From Flammeovirgaceae bacterium (GTDB lineage Bacteria; Bacteroidota; Bacteroidia; Cytophagales; Cyclobacteriaceae): a DNA stretch of 64,000 nt. Below are positions 9,022 to 17,158 of the stretch, one piece after another. The notes under the pieces are model-generated. The model saw only the letters and a program-made list of their open reading frames with translations. It searched no databases and was not told the DNA's origin. Location of the stretch: assembly GCA_020635915.1 (NCBI GenBank), contig JACJYU010000004.1:43230-107229 (forward strand). Reading direction: 5' to 3'. How positions within the stretch are numbered: the stretch's first letter is position 1; the number at the start of each line of letters is the position of its first letter. Both the position numbers and the translations under genes were made by a program.

Positions 9022-9975
9022 TTATTTCCTGCCTATTGCCTTCTCCACGGCCGACACAATATTTTCGGGCGCCAGGCCGTATTTTTTCAATAGGTCCAGG
9101 GGCTTTCCACTTTCGCCAAATGAATCGTTGACCGCCACCATCTCCAGCGGGGAAGGAAGGAACCTGGAGAGGGTTTGGGCAATGCTATCGCCCAGCCCTC
9201 CGTTCATCTGGTGCTCCTCACAGGTTACGGCACATCCGGTTTTGGATACGGATTTTACAATGGCGTCCACATCCAGTGGTTTTATGGTGTGAATGTTTAT
9301 CAACTCCACACTGATCCCTTTTTCTGCCAGGATGGCTTCCGCTTCGATGGCCTGCCATACCATGTGCCCATTGGCAAATAGGGTGACATCCGTTCCTTCT
9401 ACCATTTTGTCTGCTTTGCCAATGGCAAAGGGGCGGTCCGGTGCGGTAAAGATGGGCCAGCCCGGCCTTCCAAACCTCAGGTAGGCAGGCCCTATGTGGC
9501 CGCCCAGGGCCAGGGTGGCCGCCTTGGTTTGGTTATAGTCGCACGGAACGATCACGGTCATCCCGGGCAGCATTTTCATCATGCCCACATCTTCGAGTAT
9601 CTGGTGGGTGGCCCCGTCTTCGCCCAGGGTAAGGCCGGCATGGGAGGCACATATTTTCACGTTTTTTCCTGAGTAGGCTATGGATTGCCTGATCTGGTCG
9701 TACACCCTTCCGGTGGAAAAATTGGCAAAGGTGCCGGTAAACGGGACCTTGCCCCCGATGGTCATCCCGGCCGCTACCCCCATCATGTTGGCCTCCGCAA
9801 TGCCCATTTGAAAAAAACGGTGGGGGAATTCTTTCTGAAAGGCGTCCATTTTAAGGGACCCGGTAAGGTCGGCACACAGCCCTACCACATTGTCGTTTTT
9901 CCTTCCCAGTTCAAGTAGCCCGGCACCAAAACCGGAACGGGTGTCTTTCTTTTCTGTATACGTGTATTTGGTCAT
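9022..9975 (-). CDS. Transketolase, C-terminal (pyrimidine-binding) subunit
   Basis: 317 aa. It covers the pyrimidine-binding and C-terminal domains of transketolase: the conserved glutamate region QMGIAEANMMGVAAG, the FTGTFANFSTGR segment, SHAGLTLGEDGATHQ and a final domain ending in LLKKYGLAPE. It forms one enzyme with the N-terminal subunit encoded 71 bp upstream. The enzyme transfers two-carbon units in the pentose phosphate pathway using thiamine diphosphate. Two-gene transketolases are common in Bacteroidota, archaea and some Firmicutes, so this is a normal split and not a broken gene. Confidence 0.95.
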   Translation of the reverse strand: MTKYTYTEKKDTRSGFGAGLLELGRKNDNVVGLCADLTGSLKMDAFQKEFPHRFFQMGIAEANMMGVAAGMTIGGKVPFTGTFANFSTGRVYDQIRQSIAYSGKNVKICASHAGLTLGEDGATHQILEDVGMMKMLPGMTVIVPCDYNQTKAATLALGGHIGPAYLRFGRPGWPIFTAPDRPFAIGKADKMVEGTDVTLFANGHMVWQAIEAEAILAEKGISVELINIHTIKPLDVDAIVKSVSKTGCAVTCEEHQMNGGLGDSIAQTLSRFLPSPLEMVAVNDSFGESGKPLDLLKKYGLAPENIVSAVEKAIGRK

Positions 9976-10046
9976 GTGCTTGTGTTAACCTTGGATATCG
10001 TTATTATCATTATTGTTTATGGAATATGGGCGCACGTTATCCTTCC

Positions 10047-10889
10047 TTAATAATCCCCGATGGTCTCCTCCAACTGGCCAAGGGCCTCGGCCAGTTGCGC
10101 ATCGTTTGGGGCTATGCCATGCCACTTGTGTGAGCCGGTCATGAAGCCAACACCGTGGCCCATTTCGGTTTTCATTAGATTCATCACCGGCTTGCCTTTG
10201 CCGGTAAGGGTCTTGGCAAGTTTCACCGTCTTGATCACTTCCTCCAGGTCGTTGCCGTTGCATTCTATGACCTCCCACCCAAAGGCTTTCCATTTTGCCT
10301 TCAGGTCCAACAGGGAAAGGACTTTGTCCACCGGCCCATCTATTTGCTGGCCATTGTAGTCGATAGTGGCGATGAGGTTGTCCACTTTGTTGTGGGCGGC
10401 ATACATGGCGGCTTCCCACACCTGGCCTTCCTGCTGCTCCCCATCGCCCATCAGGACAAACACATGGCGGTTGTCGTTGTTTAGCTTTTTGGTTTGGGCA
10501 GCCCCGATGGCCACCGACAGCCCCTGTCCCAGCGACCCGGAGGCTACCCTGATGCCGGGGAGGTGCTCGTGGGTGGCAGGGTGGCCCTGGAGCCTGCTGT
10601 TGAGCTTCCGGAAAGTGGCCAGCTCTTTTATGTCGAAATAACCGGACCGCGCCAGGGTGGAATACCACACGGGCGAAATATGGCCGTTGGAAAGGAAGAA
10701 AAGGTCTTCACCGGTACCCTCCATGTTAAAGCTTTTGTCGTGCTTCATGATTTCAAAATAAAGGGCAACGAAGAACTCGGTACATCCCAGGGAGCCACCG
10801 GGGTGCCCCGACTGGCAGGCGTGCACCATGCGTACGATGTCCCTCCTGATTTGGGAGGTGAGCTTCTTAAGGGTAGCAAGATCGGCCAT
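10047..10889 (-). CDS. Transketolase, N-terminal (ThDP-binding) subunit
   Basis: 280 aa from the ATG at 10889; the longer frame to 10955 adds residues unlike the family. The ThDP/Mg site is visible as GDGEQQEGQVWEAAMYA with a following N in the DYNGQQ segment. Histidines in QSGHPGGSLG and the conserved LSNGHISP are also present. It pairs with the C-terminal subunit just downstream to make a complete cytoplasmic transketolase. Confidence 0.95.
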   Translation of the reverse strand: MADLATLKKLTSQIRRDIVRMVHACQSGHPGGSLGCTEFFVALYFEIMKHDKSFNMEGTGEDLFFLSNGHISPVWYSTLARSGYFDIKELATFRKLNSRLQGHPATHEHLPGIRVASGSLGQGLSVAIGAAQTKKLNNDNRHVFVLMGDGEQQEGQVWEAAMYAAHNKVDNLIATIDYNGQQIDGPVDKVLSLLDLKAKWKAFGWEVIECNGNDLEEVIKTVKLAKTLTGKGKPVMNLMKTEMGHGVGFMTGSHKWHGIAPNDAQLAEALGQLEETIGDY

Positions 10890-10987
10890 TTGAAAAGTGG
10901 TTAAGTCGCGAAGATGTGCGAATTTTATAAACCCTGCAAAGCAATTGGCTGGCAATGCAGCGATGGGCGCAAATTAAAATAATGGCC

Positions 10988-11545
10988 CTACTTTGCCTTC
11001 TTCCTGGCGGCCTTTTTGGATGGTTTTTTAGCCGCCTTCTTTTTTGGTGGCGATTTCCTTGTCCGGCTGCTTTTTGCCGGCCCCTCCGGGCCGGAGGGGC
11101 TTAGTATTTGTTCCGTATGGTTCTTGGTGTCCACCTTTTCGATGATTTTTTCGATTGCCCCTTTTTCGTCAATGATAAATGTAACCCTGGCGGTGCCCAT
11201 GTATTTACGGCCGTACATTGATTTTTCCACCCAGGTTCCATACTTGGCATGGGCCACCTTGTCCACATCAGCGAGCAGGCGGAAAGGCAGGTTTTGCTTT
11301 TCGATAAATTTTTGGTGTGATTTCTCTGTGTCCGTGCTTACCCCGATTACTTCATATCCTTTGCGCTGAAGCCCCCTATAGTTGTCCCTCAAATTGCAGG
11401 CCTCGGCCGTACAGCCGGGGGTCTGGTCTTTGGGATAAAAGTAGAGGATTACCTTTTTTCCTTTGAAACCCGAAAGGGAAACCTGGTTCCCGTCCTGGTC
11501 GGCCACCTTGAAATCCGGTGCTTTTTGCCCAACTTTTAGTGCCAT
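10988..11545 (-). CDS. bcp: Bcp/PrxQ-type peroxiredoxin with lysine-rich C-terminal tail
   Basis: 185 aa. Residues 1-~148 are a thiol peroxidase of the AhpC/TSA fold with peroxidatic C45 in TPGCTAEAC and probable resolving C50, as in PrxQ-type Bcp. It reduces peroxides with thioredoxin. The last ~36 residues are unusual: a proline/serine hinge followed by a run of K, A, P and R (…KKKAAKKPSKKAARKKAK), like histone H1 or HU-type tails. Such a tail suggests binding to nucleic acid or another acidic surface (inference). It starts 3 bp after the M23 peptidase gene ends and is likely co-transcribed with it. Confidence 0.93.
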   Translation of the reverse strand: MALKVGQKAPDFKVADQDGNQVSLSGFKGKKVILYFYPKDQTPGCTAEACNLRDNYRGLQRKGYEVIGVSTDTEKSHQKFIEKQNLPFRLLADVDKVAHAKYGTWVEKSMYGRKYMGTARVTFIIDEKGAIEKIIEKVDTKNHTEQILSPSGPEGPAKSSRTRKSPPKKKAAKKPSKKAARKKAK

Positions 11546-11548
11546 AGG

Positions 11549-13459
11549 CTAGGGGATTTTTTCCTGGTAAATGTTTTCGTTCCCGGCATTGTCGACCACT
11601 TTTAGCAATAGGTCGCCACGGAGCGGCACCTTGTCGTCCTTGCGCTCTGCCCAGACCATATTTGTTTTGTAGTCATAGTTCATCAACAGCCACTCCCCGT
11701 TGATACTGGCCTCGTAGTACGCGATGCCGGACAGGTCGTCACGGATTTTAAACCGGGCGGCCGCACCATTTACGGCCATTTTCCTGATGCTTGGCGCATT
11801 GGTGTCTTCCAGCAGCACGAAATCCCCAAATTCCCTTGAAGTAAAGGTGACCTTGCCATTGGCCCAACTGCCCCCCATGTATTGGAAGTACCGGCCGGAT
11901 ATACGGTATACCGAAAACTTTTCCGTGTAGGCGCCCCTTGGCTTCAGGGTGATGCTTATGCTTTTGTTGATGGGGTAAATGGAATCCCCTATGGAAAATA
12001 CTTCCCTGTCCTGGTTTGTGTGTGCTACTTTTAAAAAGACAGTGTCGTACAACGAGTTCCTTGAAAAGCCAATGTCCACGAGGTCGCTATAGTATTTGTA
12101 AGGCACCCCGGCAGGCACCATGTCTTTGAAACCGGTGCGCAGCACCTGGCTGCCCACCTTTATGGAATCCGGGAGCTTTTTCCTTAGGTCGAACAAAAAG
12201 ACTTGGCGGTTGTTTCCCGAATAGGCGGGGGGCACACTTTCAACGGAACTGCCAACATACACAACGGCACTATCGCCCAAGCCAGTTGAACTGCTTACTT
12301 GCAAAATATTTTCCAAGTATTGATAGGTGAGGATTTTCTGAGGGGCGGACAGGCTGCTTGCCGTGGCAGACGGGCTGCTGTATTGGAAGGAAAAGCCCAA
12401 CTGGCTTTGGTTGCCATAGCTGTCTTTCAGGACGATTTTTATGGGCACTTCCCCTGCCTTCACCCGGACCAGGCCTTTGCCAAGGGTGCCCGAATAATAG
12501 TTCAGGCCGTTGCCATCGTCAATATAAAGTTTGTTAAACCGGTCACCGCTGTTTTTCAAAGTGGCATAGTCCATCAATGCGAGGATGTTTCGCGTCTCCC
12601 CGAAATTGACCTTGTCGATTTCCTGGTTGAATATTTTTTGGCCCCCTTCAAACATCTCAATGTAGTTGATGCCGCATTTTGCGCTTGAGTTGTCCAGCTT
12701 ATCGTACCCTAGCACCTCTATGCCTATGGTGCCGGAAGCCAAAATGGGGAATGGCAGCTTGTAGTCGTTGCCCTCCCTGGACACATAAAATTCAAACCTT
12801 CCAAACTGGCCATTTATCCTGGAGCCTATATCCATGGTTTTGAAGGCAACCTTTCGAACGGTAGGCGGGAGGTTGTCCACCACTTCCCCAAAGTTGAACA
12901 GGAGGGGGTTTAGCGCCTCATTGTTTTTGTCCCTTATGTCAAAGTGCAGGTGCGGCCCGCTGGAGCCGCCCGAGTTGCCCGAGAAGGCCACAGTGTCCCC
13001 TTTTTGAACTTTGAAAGTTTCAGGCCCAAAGAACAGGTTGATGTCAAATGATTTTTTCCTATACTGCTCGTTGCGCACATAATCGGCAATCCTTTTTTCA
13101 AAACGATCAAGGTGCCCATATACGGTGGTCTGCCCGTTGGGGTGGGTGATGTAGAGGGCGTTTCCATACCCACCTGTGCCAATGCTTACCCGCGAAACGT
13201 AACCTTGCTGTGCGGAAAGCACCGGCACCCCAATACGGCCATTGGTGCGCACGTCAATGCCGGAGTGAAAGTGGTTGCTGCGCAGCTCGCCCATGGTGCC
13301 CGCCAGGAGGTTTGGGGTCCCCGGTTCCAGGGGAAAAAGATAGCTGCCCTCGCCCGTGTTTTTTTTCTCCAGGTGGTCTTCGGGGGCACTGAATTGTGCC
13401 ATGGAAGGCCCCGATAAAACAAGGCAAGCAAAAAGAACAAAATTATTTAACCTCAACAT
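11549..13459 (-). CDS. M23 family metallopeptidase (peptidoglycan endopeptidase-like)
   Basis: About 636 aa. Starts at 13480, 13474 and 13459 are all in frame; I prefer 13459 because it gives a compact signal peptide (MLRLNNFVLFACLVLSG…MAQ) and the smallest overlap (17 bp) with the upstream gene. The LytM/M23 domain is near the N-terminus: MGELRSNHFHSGIDV holds the first zinc ligands and SGPHLHFDIRD the HxH. The long C-terminal part (~200-636) is beta-rich with no motif I recognise. It should act in the periplasm on cell-wall cross-links. Confidence 0.9.
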   Translation of the reverse strand: MLRLNNFVLFACLVLSGPSMAQFSAPEDHLEKKNTGEGSYLFPLEPGTPNLLAGTMGELRSNHFHSGIDVRTNGRIGVPVLSAQQGYVSRVSIGTGGYGNALYITHPNGQTTVYGHLDRFEKRIADYVRNEQYRKKSFDINLFFGPETFKVQKGDTVAFSGNSGGSSGPHLHFDIRDKNNEALNPLLFNFGEVVDNLPPTVRKVAFKTMDIGSRINGQFGRFEFYVSREGNDYKLPFPILASGTIGIEVLGYDKLDNSSAKCGINYIEMFEGGQKIFNQEIDKVNFGETRNILALMDYATLKNSGDRFNKLYIDDGNGLNYYSGTLGKGLVRVKAGEVPIKIVLKDSYGNQSQLGFSFQYSSPSATASSLSAPQKILTYQYLENILQVSSSTGLGDSAVVYVGSSVESVPPAYSGNNRQVFLFDLRKKLPDSIKVGSQVLRTGFKDMVPAGVPYKYYSDLVDIGFSRNSLYDTVFLKVAHTNQDREVFSIGDSIYPINKSISITLKPRGAYTEKFSVYRISGRYFQYMGGSWANGKVTFTSREFGDFVLLEDTNAPSIRKMAVNGAAARFKIRDDLSGIAYYEASINGEWLLMNYDYKTNMVWAERKDDKVPLRGDLLLKVVDNAGNENIYQEKIP

Positions 13460-14057
13460 CCAACAACTTTTCATTTTCAATAAAGGCGGACAGCCGGTTT
13501 CCCAAGGCCACGGGCCCCACGCCCTGGGGCGTGCCGGTAAAAACCAAGTCCCCGGTTTTTAAGGTAAAAAATGTAGACAAATAAGAAACAATATAATCGA
13601 AGTCAAAGAGCATGAGGCTGGTGTTCCCCTGTTGTTTGGCCACACCATCCACCTCCAGGCTAAAGTTGATGTCCTTCAGGTCGTTGAACTTGCCTACCGG
13701 CAGAAAAACATCCGACACCGGGGCGGACCCATTGAAGCCCTTGGCAATGTCCCAGGGCAGGCCTTTTTCTTTGGCCTTTTGTTGTAAGTCCCTTGCCGTA
13801 AAGTCAATCCCGATCCCTATGCTGTCGTAATATTTGTGTGCAAATTTTTTTTCTACGGCTTTTCCCTCTTTCGAAATTTTCAACACCAGTTCCACCTCAT
13901 AATGAATGTCTTTGGAGAAGGCGGGGTAATAAAAAGGGGCATTCTTTCGGATAAGGGCCGTGTCCGGTTTTGTAAAGATAACGGGCTCATCAGGGCGCTC
14001 ATTGTTCAATTCCGAAATATGTGCTGCATAATTGCGTCCTATGGCAAAAATTCTCAT
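13443..14057 (-). CDS. Fumarylacetoacetate hydrolase-family protein
   Basis: 204 aa from the ATG at 14057 (MRIFAIGRNYAAH); the frame open to 14171 is non-homologous upstream sequence. It has the FAH/HpcE core: the acidic metal ligands in HYEVELVLKI, the GIGIDFTARDLQ block, KGFNGSAPV, and TGTPQGVGPV near the end. The compact size fits the FAHD1/YcgM branch, which acts as acylpyruvase or oxaloacetate decarboxylase. The exact substrate cannot be told. It is the first gene of a three-gene run with the M23 peptidase and Bcp. Confidence 0.9.
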   Translation of the reverse strand: MRIFAIGRNYAAHISELNNERPDEPVIFTKPDTALIRKNAPFYYPAFSKDIHYEVELVLKISKEGKAVEKKFAHKYYDSIGIGIDFTARDLQQKAKEKGLPWDIAKGFNGSAPVSDVFLPVGKFNDLKDINFSLEVDGVAKQQGNTSLMLFDFDYIVSYLSTFFTLKTGDLVFTGTPQGVGPVALGNRLSAFIENEKLLDVEVK

Positions 14058-14146
14058 CCTGGCTGTTTTCTTCCACAAAATTATGAACAATAAACAGGCG
14101 AAAACGTTTTTTGGGGCTTTTTTATGACTTTTTTGATTTGTGGCAG

Positions 14147-14154
14147 TAACTTTG
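14147..14154 (+). promoter_or_regulatory. Possible -7 element before the M48 gene
   Basis: TAACTTTG matches the Bacteroidota -7 consensus TANNTTTG exactly and lies 21 bp before the M48 start. No well-spaced TTTG -33 box was found, so this is tentative. Confidence 0.35.
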
Positions 14155-14174
14155 CTGTAAGCCAATAGCAAGTT

Positions 14175-14969
14175 ATGACCCGCTCATTTGTCCTTTTGTT
14201 CGCCCTTCTTTTTTTATATGCCTGTGCCACCGTTCCCGTAACCGGCCGGAAGCAGGTGAGTTTGGTTTCCAACGCGGAGATCATCCAGATGGCCTCCGCT
14301 CAATACCAGCAGGTGTTGAAGGAAAGCCAACTCTCTTCCAACCAGGAACAGACCGCCCTGGTAAAGAAAGTGGGCAACAAAATCAAAACGGCTGTTGAAC
14401 AGTACATGGCCAGCAAAGGGGCCTCTTCCGAATTGGCCGGGTTCCACTGGGAGTTTAACCTTATCCAGGATGACGAAACGGTAAATGCCTGGTGCATGCC
14501 CGGGGGCAAAGTTGCCTTCTATACCGGCATTATGCCCATCTGCCAAGACGAAGCAGGCGTGGCCGTGGTAATGGGGCACGAGGTGGCACATGCCATCGCC
14601 AACCACGGCAGGGAAAGGATGAGCCAGGGGTTGATCGCACAATTTGGGCTGGGCACTTTAAGTGCGGCCATGGGGCAAAACCCTACTGCCACACAAAGTA
14701 TTTTTATGCAAGCGGTAGGCGTGGGCACAAACGTGGGCATGCTAAAATTTTCGCGCAGCCATGAGTCCGAGGCCGACCATATCGGGTTGATCTTCATGGC
14801 CATGGCCGGTTATGACCCCCACGATGCCCCGAAATTTTGGGAGCGGATGTCGTCATTGAGCGGTGGGCAGCAGCCCCCGGAGTTCCTGTCCACGCACCCT
14901 TCCCATGAAACGCGTATCCAGGACCTGGAAAGATGGATACCTGAAGCCATGCAGTATTACAAGAAGTGA
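14175..14969 (+). CDS. M48 family metallopeptidase lipoprotein
   Basis: 264 aa. The signal ends in a lipobox (LFLYAC, C~16) followed by ATVPVTGRKQ, as in LoiP/YcaL-type M48 lipoproteins. The HExxH zinc site is GHEVAHAIANHGRERM and the third ligand lies in HESEADHIGLIFM. It should be a membrane-anchored periplasmic protease for quality control of envelope proteins; no substrate is visible. It is divergent from the FAH-family gene. Confidence 0.93.
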   Translation: MTRSFVLLFALLFLYACATVPVTGRKQVSLVSNAEIIQMASAQYQQVLKESQLSSNQEQTALVKKVGNKIKTAVEQYMASKGASSELAGFHWEFNLIQDDETVNAWCMPGGKVAFYTGIMPICQDEAGVAVVMGHEVAHAIANHGRERMSQGLIAQFGLGTLSAAMGQNPTATQSIFMQAVGVGTNVGMLKFSRSHESEADHIGLIFMAMAGYDPHDAPKFWERMSSLSGGQQPPEFLSTHPSHETRIQDLERWIPEAMQYYKK

Positions 14970-15059
14970 GGTGCGCGGCAAGCGCTTAACGTCTTTTGGT
15001 TTTTTACATTAGGCTAGGCAAAACCAAATGTGCTTGAATAAAAAATGGCGCCACGATTA

Positions 15060-15863
15060 TTATTTGTTAAAGCCACTCAATTTGATTTCCGTGATCTTGC
15101 GCTTGGTGTCCAAAGGAAAATCCCCCTTCATTATCCAGTCATAGTAAGAAGGCTCGTCTTTTAACACCTGCAGCAGAAGCTTGTCCTTGTGCTTGCCAAA
15201 ATTCACAATCACTTCCCCTTTTCCGTTTTTGATCATCCGGCCCGCCAGGTCCACCATATTGGAGGTAGTCAATTGGTGCAATGCCCCTATATCGTTTTTT
15301 ATCTTTCCCAATTCGTTCCCTAGGTTGTCCACCACCGGCTGGTTTTCATATTTGGAGATTTGTGCCAATAACACCTTCATGGTGGCTTCGGTATCGGCCT
15401 CGGCAGAGTGCGAGTTTTCCAACTCCTGGTGGCAGTAGAACCGGTAGGCAGCGGCCAGGTTCCTTTTCTCCATCAGATGGTAGATTTTTTGAACATCCAC
15501 GATTTTCTTGCGGTCGTAATCGAATTCCATTCCCGCCCGCAGGAACTCCTCCACCAGCATGGGCACGTCAAACTTAATGATATTGAAGCCTGAAAGGTCG
15601 GCCCCCTCAAAAAGGCGGGCATAATCTTTTGCCACCTCCTTAAAAGAGGGCTTGCCGGCCACATCCTTGTCATAAATGCCATGCACCGCGGAAGACTCCA
15701 CAGGAATGGGAATGCCCGGGTTGATGCGGTTGGTTTTTTTTACCACTTCCCCATTGGGCATCATTTTTATCACCGCTATTTCTATAATGCGGTCGTGGAT
15801 AATGTTCGTCCCGGTACTTTCCAGGTCGAAAAAGCAAATGGGCACTTTAAGGTTTAGCTGCAT
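15060..15863 (-). CDS. DnaQ-like 3'-5' exonuclease
   Basis: 267 aa from the ATG at 15863 (MQLNLKVPICFFDLE). DEDDh exonuclease motifs are visible: FFDLESTGT (D, E), the ExoII segment SGFNIIKFDVPML (D), and SHSAEADTEAT (H, D). The last ~75 residues carry an extra block (VNFGKHKDKLLLQVLKDEPSYYDWIM), which resembles the small C-terminal domain seen in exonucleases of Bacteroidota. It could proofread DNA polymerase III or process RNA ends. It lies 63 bp after the Mur-ligase-like gene on the same strand. Confidence 0.9.
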   Translation of the reverse strand: MQLNLKVPICFFDLESTGTNIIHDRIIEIAVIKMMPNGEVVKKTNRINPGIPIPVESSAVHGIYDKDVAGKPSFKEVAKDYARLFEGADLSGFNIIKFDVPMLVEEFLRAGMEFDYDRKKIVDVQKIYHLMEKRNLAAAYRFYCHQELENSHSAEADTEATMKVLLAQISKYENQPVVDNLGNELGKIKNDIGALHQLTTSNMVDLAGRMIKNGKGEVIVNFGKHKDKLLLQVLKDEPSYYDWIMKGDFPLDTKRKITEIKLSGFNK

Positions 15864-15926
15864 GGTGCAAGTTATGGTTAGGGGTTGGTGGAACAAGGGT
15901 TGGATGGCCAAAGGGCGCCATGGCAC

Positions 15927-16859
15927 TCACCTCCCTCGGCTTTCGTCCACGCCTTTGAAACTGGGCAGTGCTTTGTAAAACTGGTCGTTGGTAATACCGA
16001 TTTTTTTCAGCAATTCCCTGGCGGCCGATATATTTTGAAGGTTTTGCTTCCCTGAGAGTTGGGTGGGGACCCTGTCCTTGCCCGGCACCACAAGGTATAC
16101 CACCCCATTTTCAGTAACGTGTTCGTGCGTGCCATATCCGATGGGCAATACGTCTGGCCTTTCCTTGCCAGCTATCTTGCCAAGGGTCTCCACCTCTTTA
16201 TTATAAATAATCGTGCCCCCTTTGGGGGAGGCATCGGCCAGGCGACCTATCTCCCGTTCGGCCTCTACCCGGGTGCCCAGTTGTGGAATATCCGTGATCA
16301 CGGCTATGTGGTGCTGGTAATTCAGAAAAGAAGGTGTGGGGTCCACCGCTGAGCTGTTCTTCTCCGCCCCCTCGATCAGGATGATGGGGGCATCATCGGT
16401 AAGCCTTGCCCTGCTTTCCAGCCCTTCCGGGAGGGTGCCCATTACATAATCGAACTTTCTGTGGAAGAATGAGAGTACATGGGCGATCAATGCCAAAAGG
16501 GTTGCTTTTTCATTTCCACCACAGGCCATAATACGCTGTTTGTCAACACATTGTGCGTATATAAATGCAGGAAAGGATTGGACCGGCAGGCCGAGGGATT
16601 GCGCCCGGAGCAACTCGGGGTTGTCCTCCCGGGCGCCCGGCCCAAGTATTGCCAATTGGATGGAAGCGTCAATTTTTTCAGGGTGCCACCCCATGGACGA
16701 GGGCAGCAGTTGGTGCTTGCCCAACTGGTCCTTGGCCTGGCCTTCGATATTGTCGCAGGAGACGGAGACAGCGTGCCCTTGCCGGAGCAGCATGGTGGCC
16801 AGGTCGGCCAATAGGCTTCCTTCAATGGCTATAAAATGGATTTTTCGTGAAGGGGACAT
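15927..16859 (-). CDS. Truncated Mur-ligase-like (Mpl-related) protein with altered ATP site
   Basis: 310 aa from the ATG at 16859; the base triplet before it is a TTG. The N-terminal Rossmann part (KIHFIAIEGSLLADLA, then MGWHPEKI and DNPELLRAQSLGLPVQSFP) follows the Mpl murein-peptide ligase closely, as does LIEGAEKNSSAVDPTPSFLN in the centre. The P-loop expected as GTHGKTT reads GGNEKAT, and the metal-binding EGDEY equivalent reads EGAEK. The protein ends near the start of the third Mur domain, which is absent (Mpl is ~450 aa). It is therefore unlikely to be an active ligase and may bind a muropeptide or act as a regulator (inference). No frameshift is visible. Confidence 0.7.
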   Translation of the reverse strand: MSPSRKIHFIAIEGSLLADLATMLLRQGHAVSVSCDNIEGQAKDQLGKHQLLPSSMGWHPEKIDASIQLAILGPGAREDNPELLRAQSLGLPVQSFPAFIYAQCVDKQRIMACGGNEKATLLALIAHVLSFFHRKFDYVMGTLPEGLESRARLTDDAPIILIEGAEKNSSAVDPTPSFLNYQHHIAVITDIPQLGTRVEAEREIGRLADASPKGGTIIYNKEVETLGKIAGKERPDVLPIGYGTHEHVTENGVVYLVVPGKDRVPTQLSGKQNLQNISAARELLKKIGITNDQFYKALPSFKGVDESRGR

Positions 16860-17158
16860 CAAATACCGTATTAATAGTTGAAGGCCAAGTTAAAAAAAGG
16901 TATTGAAAAACAATGATAACCAACACCCTGTGTGTGATACAAGTACCTGCTATTGCCGCGGGGCCATGGGTTTGGTTTTAAAGTATCCATATCAAAGTGA
17001 AATAAAAAGTTTTAGGTTGCAATTTATTCACAATTGCACATGTTTTAATGTGGGCAACTTGTTTATCGAAACTTTTTGGAACAGGACCACGGACATGGTT
17101 ACATTGATTAGGTTTGTTGCCCAAGTTAAAAAACAAGCAGCCCAACAACCACTATTGT

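Noticed and set aside
9022..10889. Transketolase as a broken gene
   Set aside because: The two halves end and start cleanly at the usual subunit border; split transketolase is normal in this phylum.
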